Origin: JACZST01 sp964195155
Lineage (GTDB): Bacteria > Actinomycetota > Acidimicrobiia > Spongiisociales > UBA5794
Direction of reading: 5' to 3'
Assembly: GCA_964195155.1 (NCBI GenBank)
Contig: CAXMOP010000060.1
Coordinates: 16,788 to 80,787, forward strand
DNA length: 64,000 nt
Of the stretch, positions 36,461-45,854 are shown one piece after another (position 1 is the stretch's first letter; each line of letters begins with the position of its first letter). Under the pieces are notes generated by a model. That model was not told where the DNA came from. It was given only the letters and a program-made list of their open reading frames with translations, and made no database searches. Made by a program: the position numbers and the translations under genes.

Positions 36461-37186
36461 GTGGAGACGGATACACAGATAGCACAGGAACCAGCAGATC
36501 AACCAATGTCGGGGCCAACATGGTGGATCATCGCCGCGGCGGTCGCGATTGTCCTCGCCGGCATCGCGCTCGCCGTGCAGTTCTCGTCGACGGCGACTGC
36601 CGAGACGTCCGACGTCGCCGGCCAGGGGGATGTCGGAGTATGGGCGCAGAACGGCGTGACCATCATCCGGTCCGAAGACGGCATCGAGGTGTCGATGGAG
36701 ATGCCACGGCCGATGCCGGGTACCTATGCATACCCCGAAGGGGGAGAACAGGCGAACGGCAGCATCCACCCAGAAATCGTACAGGGAGAGGAAGAGGTCT
36801 TCACCCTGTGGTTCTTCAATTTCAACCATCCTGAGTTGTGCGTTGATCCGTATGTGTGCCGCTTTGCCGACATCATCAGCGAAGACGGTTCACCTCCGCC
36901 GGCCGAAGGCGGGATCTACCAGGTCGATGGGGTCATCGTCAGCGGTTCCATCATCACGATGAGCGGCGAGGTACGAGTCGGCGACCCGGCAAGGACCGGC
37001 GCCGATCTCACCAACCCGCTGTGCTCACATGTCCACGTCGGGATGGCGCCCCACGGTATGGCGCTCGACGGCGACGACCTCTTCACGCAGCTGACCTCCG
37101 GCGTCGGTTCCCCGGACTGGTGGTGGGCGGCAGAGTTCGAGTGGATCGACGCATCAAAGGGCTGCACCCCGCAGCCGGCGGGTTAG
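36461..37186 (+). CDS. Membrane-anchored extracytoplasmic protein, unknown function
   Basis: The 241-residue protein has one N-terminal membrane span (about 20-43, WWIIAAAVAIVLAGIALAV) and an exported domain with paired cysteines (CVDPYVC) and His-rich CSHVHVGMAPHG. No family was recognised. GTG at 36461 follows GGAGG at 8 nt. It is divergent from the BTAD-STAND-BMP regulator, separated by about 235 bp, so it may be that regulator's target. Its stop overlaps that of convergent trkH by four bases. Confidence 0.7.
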   Translation: METDTQIAQEPADQPMSGPTWWIIAAAVAIVLAGIALAVQFSSTATAETSDVAGQGDVGVWAQNGVTIIRSEDGIEVSMEMPRPMPGTYAYPEGGEQANGSIHPEIVQGEEEVFTLWFFNFNHPELCVDPYVCRFADIISEDGSPPPAEGGIYQVDGVIVSGSIITMSGEVRVGDPARTGADLTNPLCSHVHVGMAPHGMALDGDDLFTQLTSGVGSPDWWWAAEFEWIDASKGCTPQPAG

Positions 37187-38631
37187 CGCCGCCACAGCTC
37201 CCGGTTGAACAGGATGAGGATGGGCAGGATCTCGAGTCGGCCAACGATCATCAGCCCGGCGAGCAGGTACTTGCCGAGGGCGGGTACGACGAGGTAGTTC
37301 TCGGTCGGCCCCACCATGCCGAGGCCGGGGCCGACGTTGCCGATCGCCGAGGCCACCGCCGACACCGTCGAGACGATGTCGAGGGGCGGGTCGCCGAGCG
37401 ACCCGATGATCGCCAGCAGAAACGTGCCGGTCATGAAGGCAAACATGTAGAGGAGAAAGAAGGTCTGGGTGGCCTCGACGATCGTGTCCGGGACCGGCTG
37501 TCTGCCGACCCTGGTCACGAACACCCCGCGGGGGTGGATGAGCCGGCGCACATCGGCGCGCGACGCTGCGTACAGCACGTCGAGCCGGTACACCTTGACC
37601 GAACCCGACGTCGACCCGGCCATCCCCCCGATAAACATCATGCCGACAATCATGATCTGCAGAGCCGCGCTCCACAGACCGAAGTCGACGGTGCCGAACC
37701 CGGTGGTCGTGATGATCGACACCGCCGTGAATACGGCATCGCGGATAACATCGACGACGGCACCACCCCAGGTGCCGATCGTCATCAGCACCGCAGCCAA
37801 CGCCATGATCCCGAGGAATAGTCTGAACTCGAAACTCTTCCAGAACACCCGCGGGTCCCTGGCGGCGCGGAAGTGCAGTGAGAAGGAGGTTCCGGCCAGC
37901 ACCATGAAGATGATCACGATCCACTGCGAATACGCCGAGAACGCGCCCAGCGATCCGGCGCTGGTGCTGAACCCGCCCGTCGACAGCGTGGTCAGGGAAT
38001 GGTTGACCGCCTCGAAGAGGGACATCTCCCCGAACCAGAGCAGCAGCGCCTCGACGGCGGTGAACACGACGTAGACCAGCCACAGCCGCTTCGCCGTCTC
38101 CCGAAAGCGCGGTGTGAGCCGGTCCGGCGTCGGTCCCGGGCTCTCCGCCCTCGCCAGCTGCATCGCCCCCATGCCGAGCAGCGGCAGGATCGCCACCGAG
38201 AGCACGATGATTCCCATCCCACCGATCCACTGGGTGAGCGATCGCCAGAACTGAATGCCGTGGGGCAGCAGTGCAGGATCCGGCACGATTGAAGCGCCGG
38301 TCGTCGTGAACCCCGCGGTGGTCTCGAAGAACGCGTCGGTGACATTCGGAATCGAGCCGGTGAACAGGTAGGGCAGAACCCCGACCAGGCAGATCGCCGT
38401 CCAGGCGAGACCGACCGCAGCGAAACCCTCACGGGTGCTCAGCTCACCGGGCCGGTCGAACCACTTCCACAAGGCGAGACCCAATGCCACGGTGACCCCG
38501 GCCGCACCGGTGATCTGCGCCGCCACCTGCCACTCTTGATAGAGAAGGCTGACCAGCGCAGGCAGCAGCATCGCTACCCCGACCGCGGCCACGACGGCCC
38601 CGACCACGTGGAGCAGGTGGCGCCAGGACAC
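37183..38631 (-). CDS. trkH: Trk-type potassium uptake channel subunit
   Basis: The 482-residue integral membrane protein has the four pore-loop repeats of TrkH/KtrB: TTGAS, STGGFST, TTTGFGT and AIGNVGPG. The Gly in each loop lines the K+ selectivity filter. trkA lies 4 bp upstream, giving a two-gene operon. Its stop overlaps the convergent 36461 gene by four bases. Confidence 0.95.
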   Translation of the reverse strand: MSWRHLLHVVGAVVAAVGVAMLLPALVSLLYQEWQVAAQITGAAGVTVALGLALWKWFDRPGELSTREGFAAVGLAWTAICLVGVLPYLFTGSIPNVTDAFFETTAGFTTTGASIVPDPALLPHGIQFWRSLTQWIGGMGIIVLSVAILPLLGMGAMQLARAESPGPTPDRLTPRFRETAKRLWLVYVVFTAVEALLLWFGEMSLFEAVNHSLTTLSTGGFSTSAGSLGAFSAYSQWIVIIFMVLAGTSFSLHFRAARDPRVFWKSFEFRLFLGIMALAAVLMTIGTWGGAVVDVIRDAVFTAVSIITTTGFGTVDFGLWSAALQIMIVGMMFIGGMAGSTSGSVKVYRLDVLYAASRADVRRLIHPRGVFVTRVGRQPVPDTIVEATQTFFLLYMFAFMTGTFLLAIIGSLGDPPLDIVSTVSAVASAIGNVGPGLGMVGPTENYLVVPALGKYLLAGLMIVGRLEILPILILFNRELWRR

Positions 38632-38635
38632 CGGT

Positions 38636-39964
38636 TCAGCCGGACAGCTTCTCGGCTGCCGGGATGCCCTCCGGGAGCGCCACCGCGATCAGGTGATCGC
38701 CTTCCTTGATCTCGGTGTTGCCGCGTGGGACGAAGGCCTCCCCGTTGCGTTGCACACCGCCGATGATGAGCGTCTTTGGCAACTTGATCTCGCGCAGGGT
38801 CTTACCGATCGCCGGGCTGGCCGATGACACCTCGAACTCGATCGCCTCAGCCCGAGACCCCGGGATGGTGACCGCGGAGAAAATCATTCCCCGTCGCACG
38901 AAGCGCAGGATTTCGTTGGCCGCCGACAGCCGCGGGCTCACCGTTGCATCCACGGCGTCTCCTGCGAGCAGACCGACGAGTTCTGTGTCGGTGAATCGGG
39001 CGGTGACTTCACCGGCACCAAGGGCCTTGGCCACCTGGGCTCCAAGCAGGTTGTCGCTGTCCCAGCCGGTAAGAGCCAGGACCTCGTCGGCTTTCCCAAC
39101 GCCCTCTTGTCTGAGGATCCTCGGATCGGCGGGATTGCCGCATACCACCACTACCTCGGGCAGAGCCTCGGCGATTGCCCGGCACCGTACCGGATCCTCT
39201 TCGATCAACGTGGTTTTGACTCCCCGTTCCACGAGCATGGCCGCGGCCATTCGGGCCAGGCGGGTACCACCGAGGATGAACACCCTCTCCGCGGGTCGAT
39301 CGGTGAGCCCGAGCAGCCGATACGGGGTGTCGGTCGCCCCGGCCTCCGCCATCACCAAGACGTGATCGCCGGCCTGTAGCTCGGTGGAGCCCCGCGCAAT
39401 GAAGGTCTCCCCGTGGCGGACGACGGCGACCACCAGCCAATTCCAATCTTCGACCTGCTCGCGCAACTGGGCGAGCGAAATGCCAACCACCTCGGATTCC
39501 TTGTCGACGTATGCGCCGACCAGTACCAACCCACCCCCGGCGAACTCGACCAGCTCGGCAACATGGCCGGTGCTGACCAACACCATCAGTTCGCGGGCCG
39601 CCGCTTCCCCCGGGTCGATGACGAAGTCAACGCCGAGCGCCTCCACCTCGGCCTTGAGCTCGGGATCCTCCACCCTGGCGACCGTGATCGGGATCCCGAG
39701 CTTGGTGGCGGCATTACACGCCAACACGTTCACGGCATCCGACGAGCTCACCGCGATGAGGAGATCGGCCTCCTTGAGACCGGCCTGGCGCAGGGTCTTC
39801 GCCGATGCCCCATTGCCGGTGATGACCAATGCGTCGAGCTCGCCCTGGACCTGGGCCGCGCGACCGGAATCGGACTCGATGACCACAACGTCTTGGCCCT
39901 CGAGCGAGAACCGCTCGGCGAGATAGGAGCCGACAGCGCCTGCACCGACGATCACGATCTTCAT
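38636..39964 (-). CDS. trkA: Trk potassium uptake regulatory subunit
   Basis: The 442-residue cytoplasmic protein has two tandem RCK units, each with a Rossmann RCK_N (about 1-120 and 228-345) and RCK_C (about 140-215 and 360-440). The first nucleotide motif is IVGAGAVGSYLAERF; the second (ILGGTRLARMAAAML) departs from GxGxxG, so NAD(H) binding may be confined to the first half. It gates TrkH. No c-di-AMP riboswitch was seen upstream. Confidence 0.94.
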   Translation of the reverse strand: MKIVIVGAGAVGSYLAERFSLEGQDVVVIESDSGRAAQVQGELDALVITGNGASAKTLRQAGLKEADLLIAVSSSDAVNVLACNAATKLGIPITVARVEDPELKAEVEALGVDFVIDPGEAAARELMVLVSTGHVAELVEFAGGGLVLVGAYVDKESEVVGISLAQLREQVEDWNWLVVAVVRHGETFIARGSTELQAGDHVLVMAEAGATDTPYRLLGLTDRPAERVFILGGTRLARMAAAMLVERGVKTTLIEEDPVRCRAIAEALPEVVVVCGNPADPRILRQEGVGKADEVLALTGWDSDNLLGAQVAKALGAGEVTARFTDTELVGLLAGDAVDATVSPRLSAANEILRFVRRGMIFSAVTIPGSRAEAIEFEVSSASPAIGKTLREIKLPKTLIIGGVQRNGEAFVPRGNTEIKEGDHLIAVALPEGIPAAEKLSG

Positions 39965-40050
39965 GAGGTCACGAGGTTAGGCGTTGGCTTGGACACCTTC
40001 TCAGATCCTTGCGTGTCTGAGAAACGGTAGGGTGCGGCGAGGAGACGCGC

Positions 40051-40419
40051 ATGGACGATATGACCGCAAGGGTCAGCACCAAGGGCCAGTTGACTGTTCC
40101 CAAGGCGGCGCGCGATGCCCTCGGCATCAGCGGGGGAAGCCAGCTCGTCTTCCGGATCGACAATGGCCGGGCCATGATTGCCCGTACCAAACGGCTCCTC
40201 GACACTGCCGCCGCGCCCGCCGACGGGCCAACGGCGTCCTCGCAGCTGCCCTGGGATGCCAACCGGCGCTCCCGGCTCAGGGTCCGATCCAAGCCCCGCC
40301 GCACGGCACCGAAGGATCTGCCGACCTGGCAGGACCCGGCCGACGAGATCACCGTCGATCTGCGCTCCGTGCCCGAGCCTGAAGCCTTTATCCCCGAAGG
40401 AACCGCAGACGCCACCTAA
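40051..40419 (+). CDS. AbrB/SpoVT-domain protein
   Basis: The 122-residue protein begins with a swapped-hairpin SpoVT/AbrB domain (about 4-45: RVSTKGQLTVPKAARDALGI), the fold of AbrB regulators and MazE/VapB-like antitoxins. The remaining 75 residues are basic, Pro-rich and unrecognised. No VapC or MazF toxin gene is adjacent, so a free-standing regulator is as likely as an orphan antitoxin. GAGGAG lies 7 nt before ATG. It overlaps the stop of the convergent cyclase by four bases. Confidence 0.75.
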   Translation: MDDMTARVSTKGQLTVPKAARDALGISGGSQLVFRIDNGRAMIARTKRLLDTAAAPADGPTASSQLPWDANRRSRLRVRSKPRRTAPKDLPTWQDPADEITVDLRSVPEPEAFIPEGTADAT

Positions 40420-42989
40420 GTGTGGTCTGTGTTCGCGACGACCTCACGCCCCAACGACACCGCCTCATCGAGGGTCAGCGACTGCCCCTGAGACCACGCT
40501 GCCTCGATGTCGGCATCATCCATGGCATCGGCGACCATCGATCGCACCGGCTCGAGACCGACGCTATCTGCTGAGAGACCTCCGCCCGCCTCGCCACGAA
40601 GGTGATCGGCGGCCCCGGCCAGCCGAACCGCCGGCGCCGGGCTAGTCGCGGCCACCGTGGGCGCCAGGAAGTCGATCGCCATGATCGTGCCCGAAGCGTC
40701 GTTGGCCTCGACCATGGCCTCGAGGGTCTCGGCCGCAAGAGAGATCGATTCGTCGGCCCGCCCGAGCTGGCCAAGCATGGCGCTGATCGCAAGGTCGGTC
40801 TGACGGACCTCTCCGTCGTCCCCGATTGCTGCGTATTCGGCCCGCGCCTCGATCCACGACTCCAGCGCTTCTTCGATTCTCCCCGCCTGCCAGATGTTCC
40901 AGCCGATGGCGGCAGCGACCCTGGCTGCGCCATGGGGGGCGCCGGCCTTCTCGTAGGCCGAGCGGGCCTGCTCGGCGTAGTCGCGACCGCCTTCCAGGTC
41001 GCCGAGCCATTGCGTCGTCGTGGCGAGCGCAAAGAGGGTATCGGCGACCTTCTCATCGTCGCCGAGCTCGCGATAGAGGTCAAGCAGGTCCACGTAGAGT
41101 CGCTTCGCCGCGGCGTAGTCGGCCTGCCAGTAGGCGATGCCTGCAAGACCCTCAATGCCGGTCGCCGTTGCCTCGGTGGAGGCGCCGTCCATCGCCAACA
41201 AGAGCTCGAGCCACTCCCTGCCCTCGCGCAAATGGCCCCGCCGGTGGTAGAAGCGCCATGTGGACCCGGCGGTACGCAGGCCGGAATCCGGATCGCTGGA
41301 ATCCCGCGACAGTCGCAGTACCGCGCGCAGGTTGTCGTGCTCATCGGCGAGGCGGTCGAGCCAAACCTGCTGGCTCTCCCCATCGAGCAGCGGACCTGCG
41401 GTTTCGGCGAGGTCGACGAAGTACTCGGCATGTCGGAGCGCAGCCGCATCTCGTTGGACTGCGTTGATGAGCTCCTCCAGAGCGAAGAGCCGGATCGCCT
41501 CCAACATCGAGAACCGGACCTCGCCGCGCGTGACCTGGCTTCTCAGCAGACTGCGATCGAGCAGCGCCGCCACGCCCTCGGCCACACCGCTGGACGGGTC
41601 CACGACCGCCTCGGCCCCCTCCAGGGTGAACCCCCCGTCGAATATGCTCAGTTGCCGCAGCAGAGATTGACCCGCATTTTCCAGTAGGTCATAGCTCCAC
41701 GCAATGGCATCGCTGAGCGACCGATGACGCTCGGGAACATCGGCAAGCCCGACGGCGGGGATCTCGAGCCGATCCGAGAGCCGGTCGCGCAGGCCGCGCA
41801 AACCGAACAGCTGGATCCTCGGGGCGGTCAGCTCCAAGGCCAGTGGCAATCGTTCCAAAAGGTCGACCACTTCGTCCACCATTGGCCGAACCTCGTCGTC
41901 GAGCACGAACGACGGGTCGGCCGCCACAGCAAGCTCGGCGAACATCTCGACTGCATCGTTCGCGGCGAGCGGAGGCACCGGGTACACCCGCTCGCCGCGG
42001 ATCCGCAGTGGCGTCTGGCTCGTAACCACGATCTTGACCAGGGGCGCACCGCCTAGCAGCGCCGACACGTCCTCGGACGCCGCCAGGACGTGCTCGAAGT
42101 TGTCGATCAGCAGCAGCATCGCTTTCTGCGCACTGGTATCGATCACGGTCTCGAGCAGCGAGTCGCCCGCGCCGTTGGTCACCCCCAGCCGCTCGGCAAG
42201 CTCGGTCACGACCAGCTCTGGGCTGCGCAGCGACTCCAGCGGCACGTAAAAGACACCATCGGGGAAGCCTGCCTGGAGCGTGGAGGCCACCCGCAACGCC
42301 AGCCGGGTCTTACCGGAGCCGCCGGGGCCCGTGAGGGTCACGAGCCGATACTGCTCAACGAGCTCGCTCACTTCCTCGACCTCGCTCGTCCGGCCCACAA
42401 ACCCGGTTGGCTGGGTCGGTAGGTTGTTCGGCGCGACGTCGAGGGATGTAATGGGAGGAAAGTCGGTCGGCAGCCCGCGAACCACCGCCTGATAGAGGTG
42501 CTCGGCTTCTTCTATATCCTTGAATCGGTGCTCCCCCAGATCAACCAGCGTCACTTCGGGAGTCAGTGTCGACACCGACAGGACCTGCGTTGCTTCCGAG
42601 ACCAGAATCTGCCCACCGTGCCCGGACGCGGCGATTCGAGCCGCCCGGTGCACGTCCAAACCCACATAGTCGTCGCCACCCGCCACGCCCTCGCCGGTGT
42701 GCATCCCAATGCGCACCATGACCGTGCCGCCCTCTGGCCAGGCGAAATCCGCAAGCCTGCGCTGGGCGGCGCAGGCCGCCAGCAGTGCATCCGGCGCCGA
42801 GGAAAACACATAGAAGAAGGCGTCGCCTTCCGAGCGAATCTCGGTCCCGTCACCAAAGGCACCCCGAATCACCCGGTTGTGATCCTCGAGCACCGTGACG
42901 AAGGCATCACCGAGACGTTGCAGCATGCTGGTGGATCCCTCGATGTCGGTGAAGACGAAGGTCACGGTGCCGGTGGGGAGTTCGCTCAT
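40416..42989 (-). CDS. Class III nucleotide cyclase fused to STAND ATPase and TPR
   Basis: The 857-residue signalling protein has a class III cyclase domain (about 8-175), an NB-ARC-like ATPase (about 205-450, GPGGSGKTRLA, LLLIDNFEHV) and a TPR-like helical region (about 500-800). Metal ligands Asp15 (FTDIEGST) and Asp56 (EGDAFF) are kept. The usual transition-state Asn is replaced by His in GLDVHRAARI, so cyclase activity may be reduced or altered. Mycobacterial Rv0386-type proteins have this layout. ATG at 42989 gives the family-typical MSELPTGTVTF. Confidence 0.88.
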   Translation of the reverse strand: MSELPTGTVTFVFTDIEGSTSMLQRLGDAFVTVLEDHNRVIRGAFGDGTEIRSEGDAFFYVFSSAPDALLAACAAQRRLADFAWPEGGTVMVRIGMHTGEGVAGGDDYVGLDVHRAARIAASGHGGQILVSEATQVLSVSTLTPEVTLVDLGEHRFKDIEEAEHLYQAVVRGLPTDFPPITSLDVAPNNLPTQPTGFVGRTSEVEEVSELVEQYRLVTLTGPGGSGKTRLALRVASTLQAGFPDGVFYVPLESLRSPELVVTELAERLGVTNGAGDSLLETVIDTSAQKAMLLLIDNFEHVLAASEDVSALLGGAPLVKIVVTSQTPLRIRGERVYPVPPLAANDAVEMFAELAVAADPSFVLDDEVRPMVDEVVDLLERLPLALELTAPRIQLFGLRGLRDRLSDRLEIPAVGLADVPERHRSLSDAIAWSYDLLENAGQSLLRQLSIFDGGFTLEGAEAVVDPSSGVAEGVAALLDRSLLRSQVTRGEVRFSMLEAIRLFALEELINAVQRDAAALRHAEYFVDLAETAGPLLDGESQQVWLDRLADEHDNLRAVLRLSRDSSDPDSGLRTAGSTWRFYHRRGHLREGREWLELLLAMDGASTEATATGIEGLAGIAYWQADYAAAKRLYVDLLDLYRELGDDEKVADTLFALATTTQWLGDLEGGRDYAEQARSAYEKAGAPHGAARVAAAIGWNIWQAGRIEEALESWIEARAEYAAIGDDGEVRQTDLAISAMLGQLGRADESISLAAETLEAMVEANDASGTIMAIDFLAPTVAATSPAPAVRLAGAADHLRGEAGGGLSADSVGLEPVRSMVADAMDDADIEAAWSQGQSLTLDEAVSLGREVVANTDHT

Positions 42990-43337
42990 CGCAGCCCATG
43001 TTGGCATGGGTTCGAACCGGCCGACATGGAGACCAGCTTCCCGGTGATGATCGACTCGTACGAGGCCGACTGATGGTTAAGCGTCTTTCAAAAGCCCGAT
43101 AAGGAACACGCTCGCTCGAATCGCAGAAACGGCCGCAGCCAAAGGATCCTCGCCCCATATCGCTCGGCAACGGGCGACGGCGCCAGATTGACCATGCGAA
43201 GACCTCCGGTAGCTTCGCGGTGGAGCCAAGTTTGCGACGGCGGGCCTTGGAGAGAACGCCCGGCCGGCAGTGCGGCTGAGAAGCACTGCCGGCCGGCGAG
43301 CTACCGGCAAATACCCATCCCGTGTTCAATGGCTCCC
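42990..43337. other. Intergenic region with a strong hairpin
   Basis: No convincing CDS lies here. CCGGCCGGCAGTGC and GCACTGCCGGCCGG (43260-43296) form a perfect 14-bp stem with a 9-nt loop, about 40 bases before the lipoprotein start. It lacks a T-run and could be a palindromic repeat element or a transcript-end structure. Confidence 0.5.
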
Positions 43338-43832
43338 ATGAAGATGACCATCGTCGCCGCGGCAACACTGACGATGGTGGCCGTCTCCTGCCAGGCCGCC
43401 GACAGCGAGCCAACTTCCTCGACCGCGGTCACACCGTCCACGTCTCTGTCGACTATCACCGCAACGACCTCAGCAACCACCACGACCATCAACGTGCCAA
43501 CCGAGGTCGCAAGAACCATCGACGCCGAAGCGACGATCGACGGCAACACGGTGACGGTCGAGGTGGTCGCCCGCAGCTTCGACGTTGCCTTCGTCTCCGG
43601 CGACACCAGTGGCGAAACCGGTCACCTCCATCTCTACGTCGACCGGGATCCGCCGGCGCCTGGCGATGTGGTGCCGCTTGGCCCCAGCGATGTCATTCAC
43701 ACCCTCGGCACGACCCTCTCTGTCGCGTTGGAGCCGGGCGAGCACACCCTGTGGGTGGTGGCCGCGGACGGTGCCGACCGGGCACTGATCCCGCCAGAGC
43801 CGGTGCGGCTCGACATCATGATCGAGGGCTGA
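43338..43832 (+). CDS. Lipoprotein with DUF4399-like domain
   Basis: The 164-residue protein starts MKMTIVAAATLTMVAVSC, a type II signal with the lipid-anchored Cys near residue 18. A Thr/Ser-rich linker (about 22-55) leads to a domain (about 60-164) with GHLHLYVDRD, DVIHTLG and LEPGEHTLWVVAADG, resembling DUF4399. An ATG three codons upstream is also possible. No Shine-Dalgarno sequence is evident. The function is unknown. Confidence 0.7.
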   Translation: MKMTIVAAATLTMVAVSCQAADSEPTSSTAVTPSTSLSTITATTSATTTTINVPTEVARTIDAEATIDGNTVTVEVVARSFDVAFVSGDTSGETGHLHLYVDRDPPAPGDVVPLGPSDVIHTLGTTLSVALEPGEHTLWVVAADGADRALIPPEPVRLDIMIEG

Positions 43833-43855
43833 GGCACCCGGCAGCCTCTCACCCG

Positions 43856-43978
43856 ATGGAGCCCATCACCGGCTACGCAACGCTCGGCCAAGGCTCCGAC
43901 CTCGCCTTCGAAGACCGCGGCATCCACTCGCTCAAAGGCATCGACGATGACTGGCATCTCTAGGCCGTAACCGTCTGA
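43856..43978 (+). pseudogene. Decayed 3' end of a class III cyclase-type gene
   Basis: The frame reads ITGYATLGQGSDLAFEDRGI, then HSLKGIDDDWHL-stop-AVTV. FEDRGxHxLKGxxxxWxL(Y/F)AV is the usual C-terminal signature of class III cyclase domains. Here a TAG replaces the conserved aromatic codon, and no catalytic part lies upstream. It is best read as a relic. Confidence 0.55.
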
Positions 43979-44024
43979 TTCGCGCCGGCTCAAGCGGTCG
44001 GTCCTGCGCTGCCGATGATCTGGT

Positions 44025-45797
44025 GTGTCGGTTGATCTTTACCCCGCCCCGGTCGCTCCCAACGACCCATCACCGTCCGGTCGGCCGTTGTGGCTGCTCG
44101 TCCCCGCCGCTTTGCTCGTGGCCGCCATCGCGATGTTGTGGTGGATCCTGAGCGCGGACGGTGAAGAAGACCCCGCCGAGCCAGGACAGGCGCGGGCAAC
44201 AACGACCATCCCGGCCACACCGACCACCGCGACACTAAGCACCACGGACGCTTCCGGTTCGGACACGACGCTCGGGATTGGGGCGGACAACGCGCCGGGT
44301 TCGATCGCCGTTGCCTACTGGGAGCTTCGGATCGGGGATTGTTTCCTCTCCCCCGACTACGACGAAGATTGGTCCGTCGGTGTAGTCCCGTGTGGTACCC
44401 CGCACGGTTTCGAGATGTACGAGATCTTCTACCTCGACGACACGACCGAGGCCACCGTAGAGGCCATCGACGAGGCGGCATCGGCGGGTTGCGCCGCCGC
44501 ACTCCCGGCGGCGGCTGCGACCTTCGGCAGCTGGGTTCCCACCGTCGAGGAGCTTGGCGATGGGTTCCTCGACATTGGGTGCTACGCCATCCTCGACTCC
44601 GAGCAGGTCGGCTCGATCCGAGCGCCAATCCCGCCGGGCCCGATCGCCGATCAGGTGGCCGAGGTCATGGCAGCGGTCGAGGAGCTGCGTGGGCTTTCCT
44701 TCCTCTCCGTCCCCGAGATCAGCATGATTTCCCGTTCGGAGCTGGTCGAGGGCCTGGAACAACTGGTAGCTGAGGATCTGGCGTCGGGTGATCCCCTGTG
44801 CGAGCTGTTCCGCCCCGCCGACCCGTGCGGTGTAGATTCGGCGCAGGCCATTGCCACCCAGACCCTCGCCTACTACGACGGCGAGACCGGGATCATCACG
44901 GTTCCCTTGGACGGCGAGACGCTCAGCCCGTGGGAGCTGGCATCCCTTGCCCATGAGCTGGCCCACTCCCTGACTGACGGTCACTTCCGGTGGACCCAAG
45001 AAGGAAACCTCTTGTGGTGGGAGGGGTCGACGGATGCCTGGTACGCGCTGGACGCCGTCATCGAGGGCGACGCGCAACTCCTCGAGGCACGCTACATCGA
45101 GCAATACTTCGACGAGGACGACCTGACCGCCTACGACGCGGCCTATGAGGGAGCGACTCGCGATGCACCTGCTGCGCCCCTGTTCTCGGAAGCCGAGGCC
45201 ACCTTCACCTACGGCGAGGGGCTGGAGTACGTGTCGGCTTTGGACACTGCGGGGGGTCTCGATGCGGTGAATCAGGCCTATCTGAGGCCGGCGCCGGCGA
45301 CCGAGTGGATCCTCTCCGGGCCGGACGGGGTTACCGACCGGCCGGTCGACGTCGATGGCCAGCTGCCATTTGCCCCGAACCGTTACTACCTCAGCTCATT
45401 CGGCGATTGGGGCACCCTGGAGTGGTATCGGCTGCTGTGGGAGGACCCCGACGTCTCCCAGATCGTGGCCGGTTGGGGTGGAGGCGGTTACTCGCTGTAC
45501 GAGAATGAGCGCGGCGAGCTGCTGCTTTCAGTGACCCACGTCGGTGACGACGAGGCATCCGTCCAGCGGCTGTTCGATGCCCTCACCGAGCAGCTTCCGA
45601 CCACGATGGCCGTCGATTCCATCGAGCCCGCCGGGTCCACATTCACCGCGACCGGCGACGACTTTCTGTGGATCAGCGTCGAGGGAAGGGAGCTGAGACT
45701 GATCGTCGCCGAAACTCCCCGGGACGGCGCGATGGTCATGCACAAACTCGTCGGCTGGGAAGACGCCGTCGAGGAAGGCACCGTCCCAACGAACTGA
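44025..45797 (+). CDS. Membrane-anchored putative zinc metallopeptidase
   Basis: The 590-residue protein has a short cytoplasmic N-terminus, one span (about 22-43) and a Thr-rich linker. A domain with paired cysteines (CFLSPDYDEDW, CGTPHGFEMYEI; about 95-195) resembles septum-formation-type extracytoplasmic domains. A metallopeptidase-like region follows, with HELAH at 310-314 and EGDAQLLE (Glu347) as a possible third ligand. The substrate is unknown. GTG at 44025 has a weak ribosome-binding site. A 46-nt inverted repeat lies 3 bp after the stop. Confidence 0.7.
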   Translation: MSVDLYPAPVAPNDPSPSGRPLWLLVPAALLVAAIAMLWWILSADGEEDPAEPGQARATTTIPATPTTATLSTTDASGSDTTLGIGADNAPGSIAVAYWELRIGDCFLSPDYDEDWSVGVVPCGTPHGFEMYEIFYLDDTTEATVEAIDEAASAGCAAALPAAAATFGSWVPTVEELGDGFLDIGCYAILDSEQVGSIRAPIPPGPIADQVAEVMAAVEELRGLSFLSVPEISMISRSELVEGLEQLVAEDLASGDPLCELFRPADPCGVDSAQAIATQTLAYYDGETGIITVPLDGETLSPWELASLAHELAHSLTDGHFRWTQEGNLLWWEGSTDAWYALDAVIEGDAQLLEARYIEQYFDEDDLTAYDAAYEGATRDAPAAPLFSEAEATFTYGEGLEYVSALDTAGGLDAVNQAYLRPAPATEWILSGPDGVTDRPVDVDGQLPFAPNRYYLSSFGDWGTLEWYRLLWEDPDVSQIVAGWGGGGYSLYENERGELLLSVTHVGDDEASVQRLFDALTEQLPTTMAVDSIEPAGSTFTATGDDFLWISVEGRELRLIVAETPRDGAMVMHKLVGWEDAVEEGTVPTN

Positions 45798-45800
45798 TGG

Positions 45801-45846
45801 TTCTTGCGTAGCGTGGTCAGGTATACCGGACCACGCTACGCAAGAA
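45801..45846. repeat. 46-nt inverted-repeat element, copy 1
   Basis: TTCTTGCGTAGCGTGGTC and its exact complement form an 18-bp stem around a loop containing GGTATACC. It lies between the convergent metallopeptidase and MFS genes and may end both transcripts. Two more 46-nt elements with the same TTCTTGCGTAGC/GCTACGCAAGA ends lie at 48169 and 60286. Confidence 0.85.
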
Positions 45847-45854
45847 GGGTTGGG

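Noticed and set aside
39965..40050. c-di-AMP (ydaO-type) riboswitch before trkA
   Set aside because: The upstream region is too short and lacks the conserved blocks.
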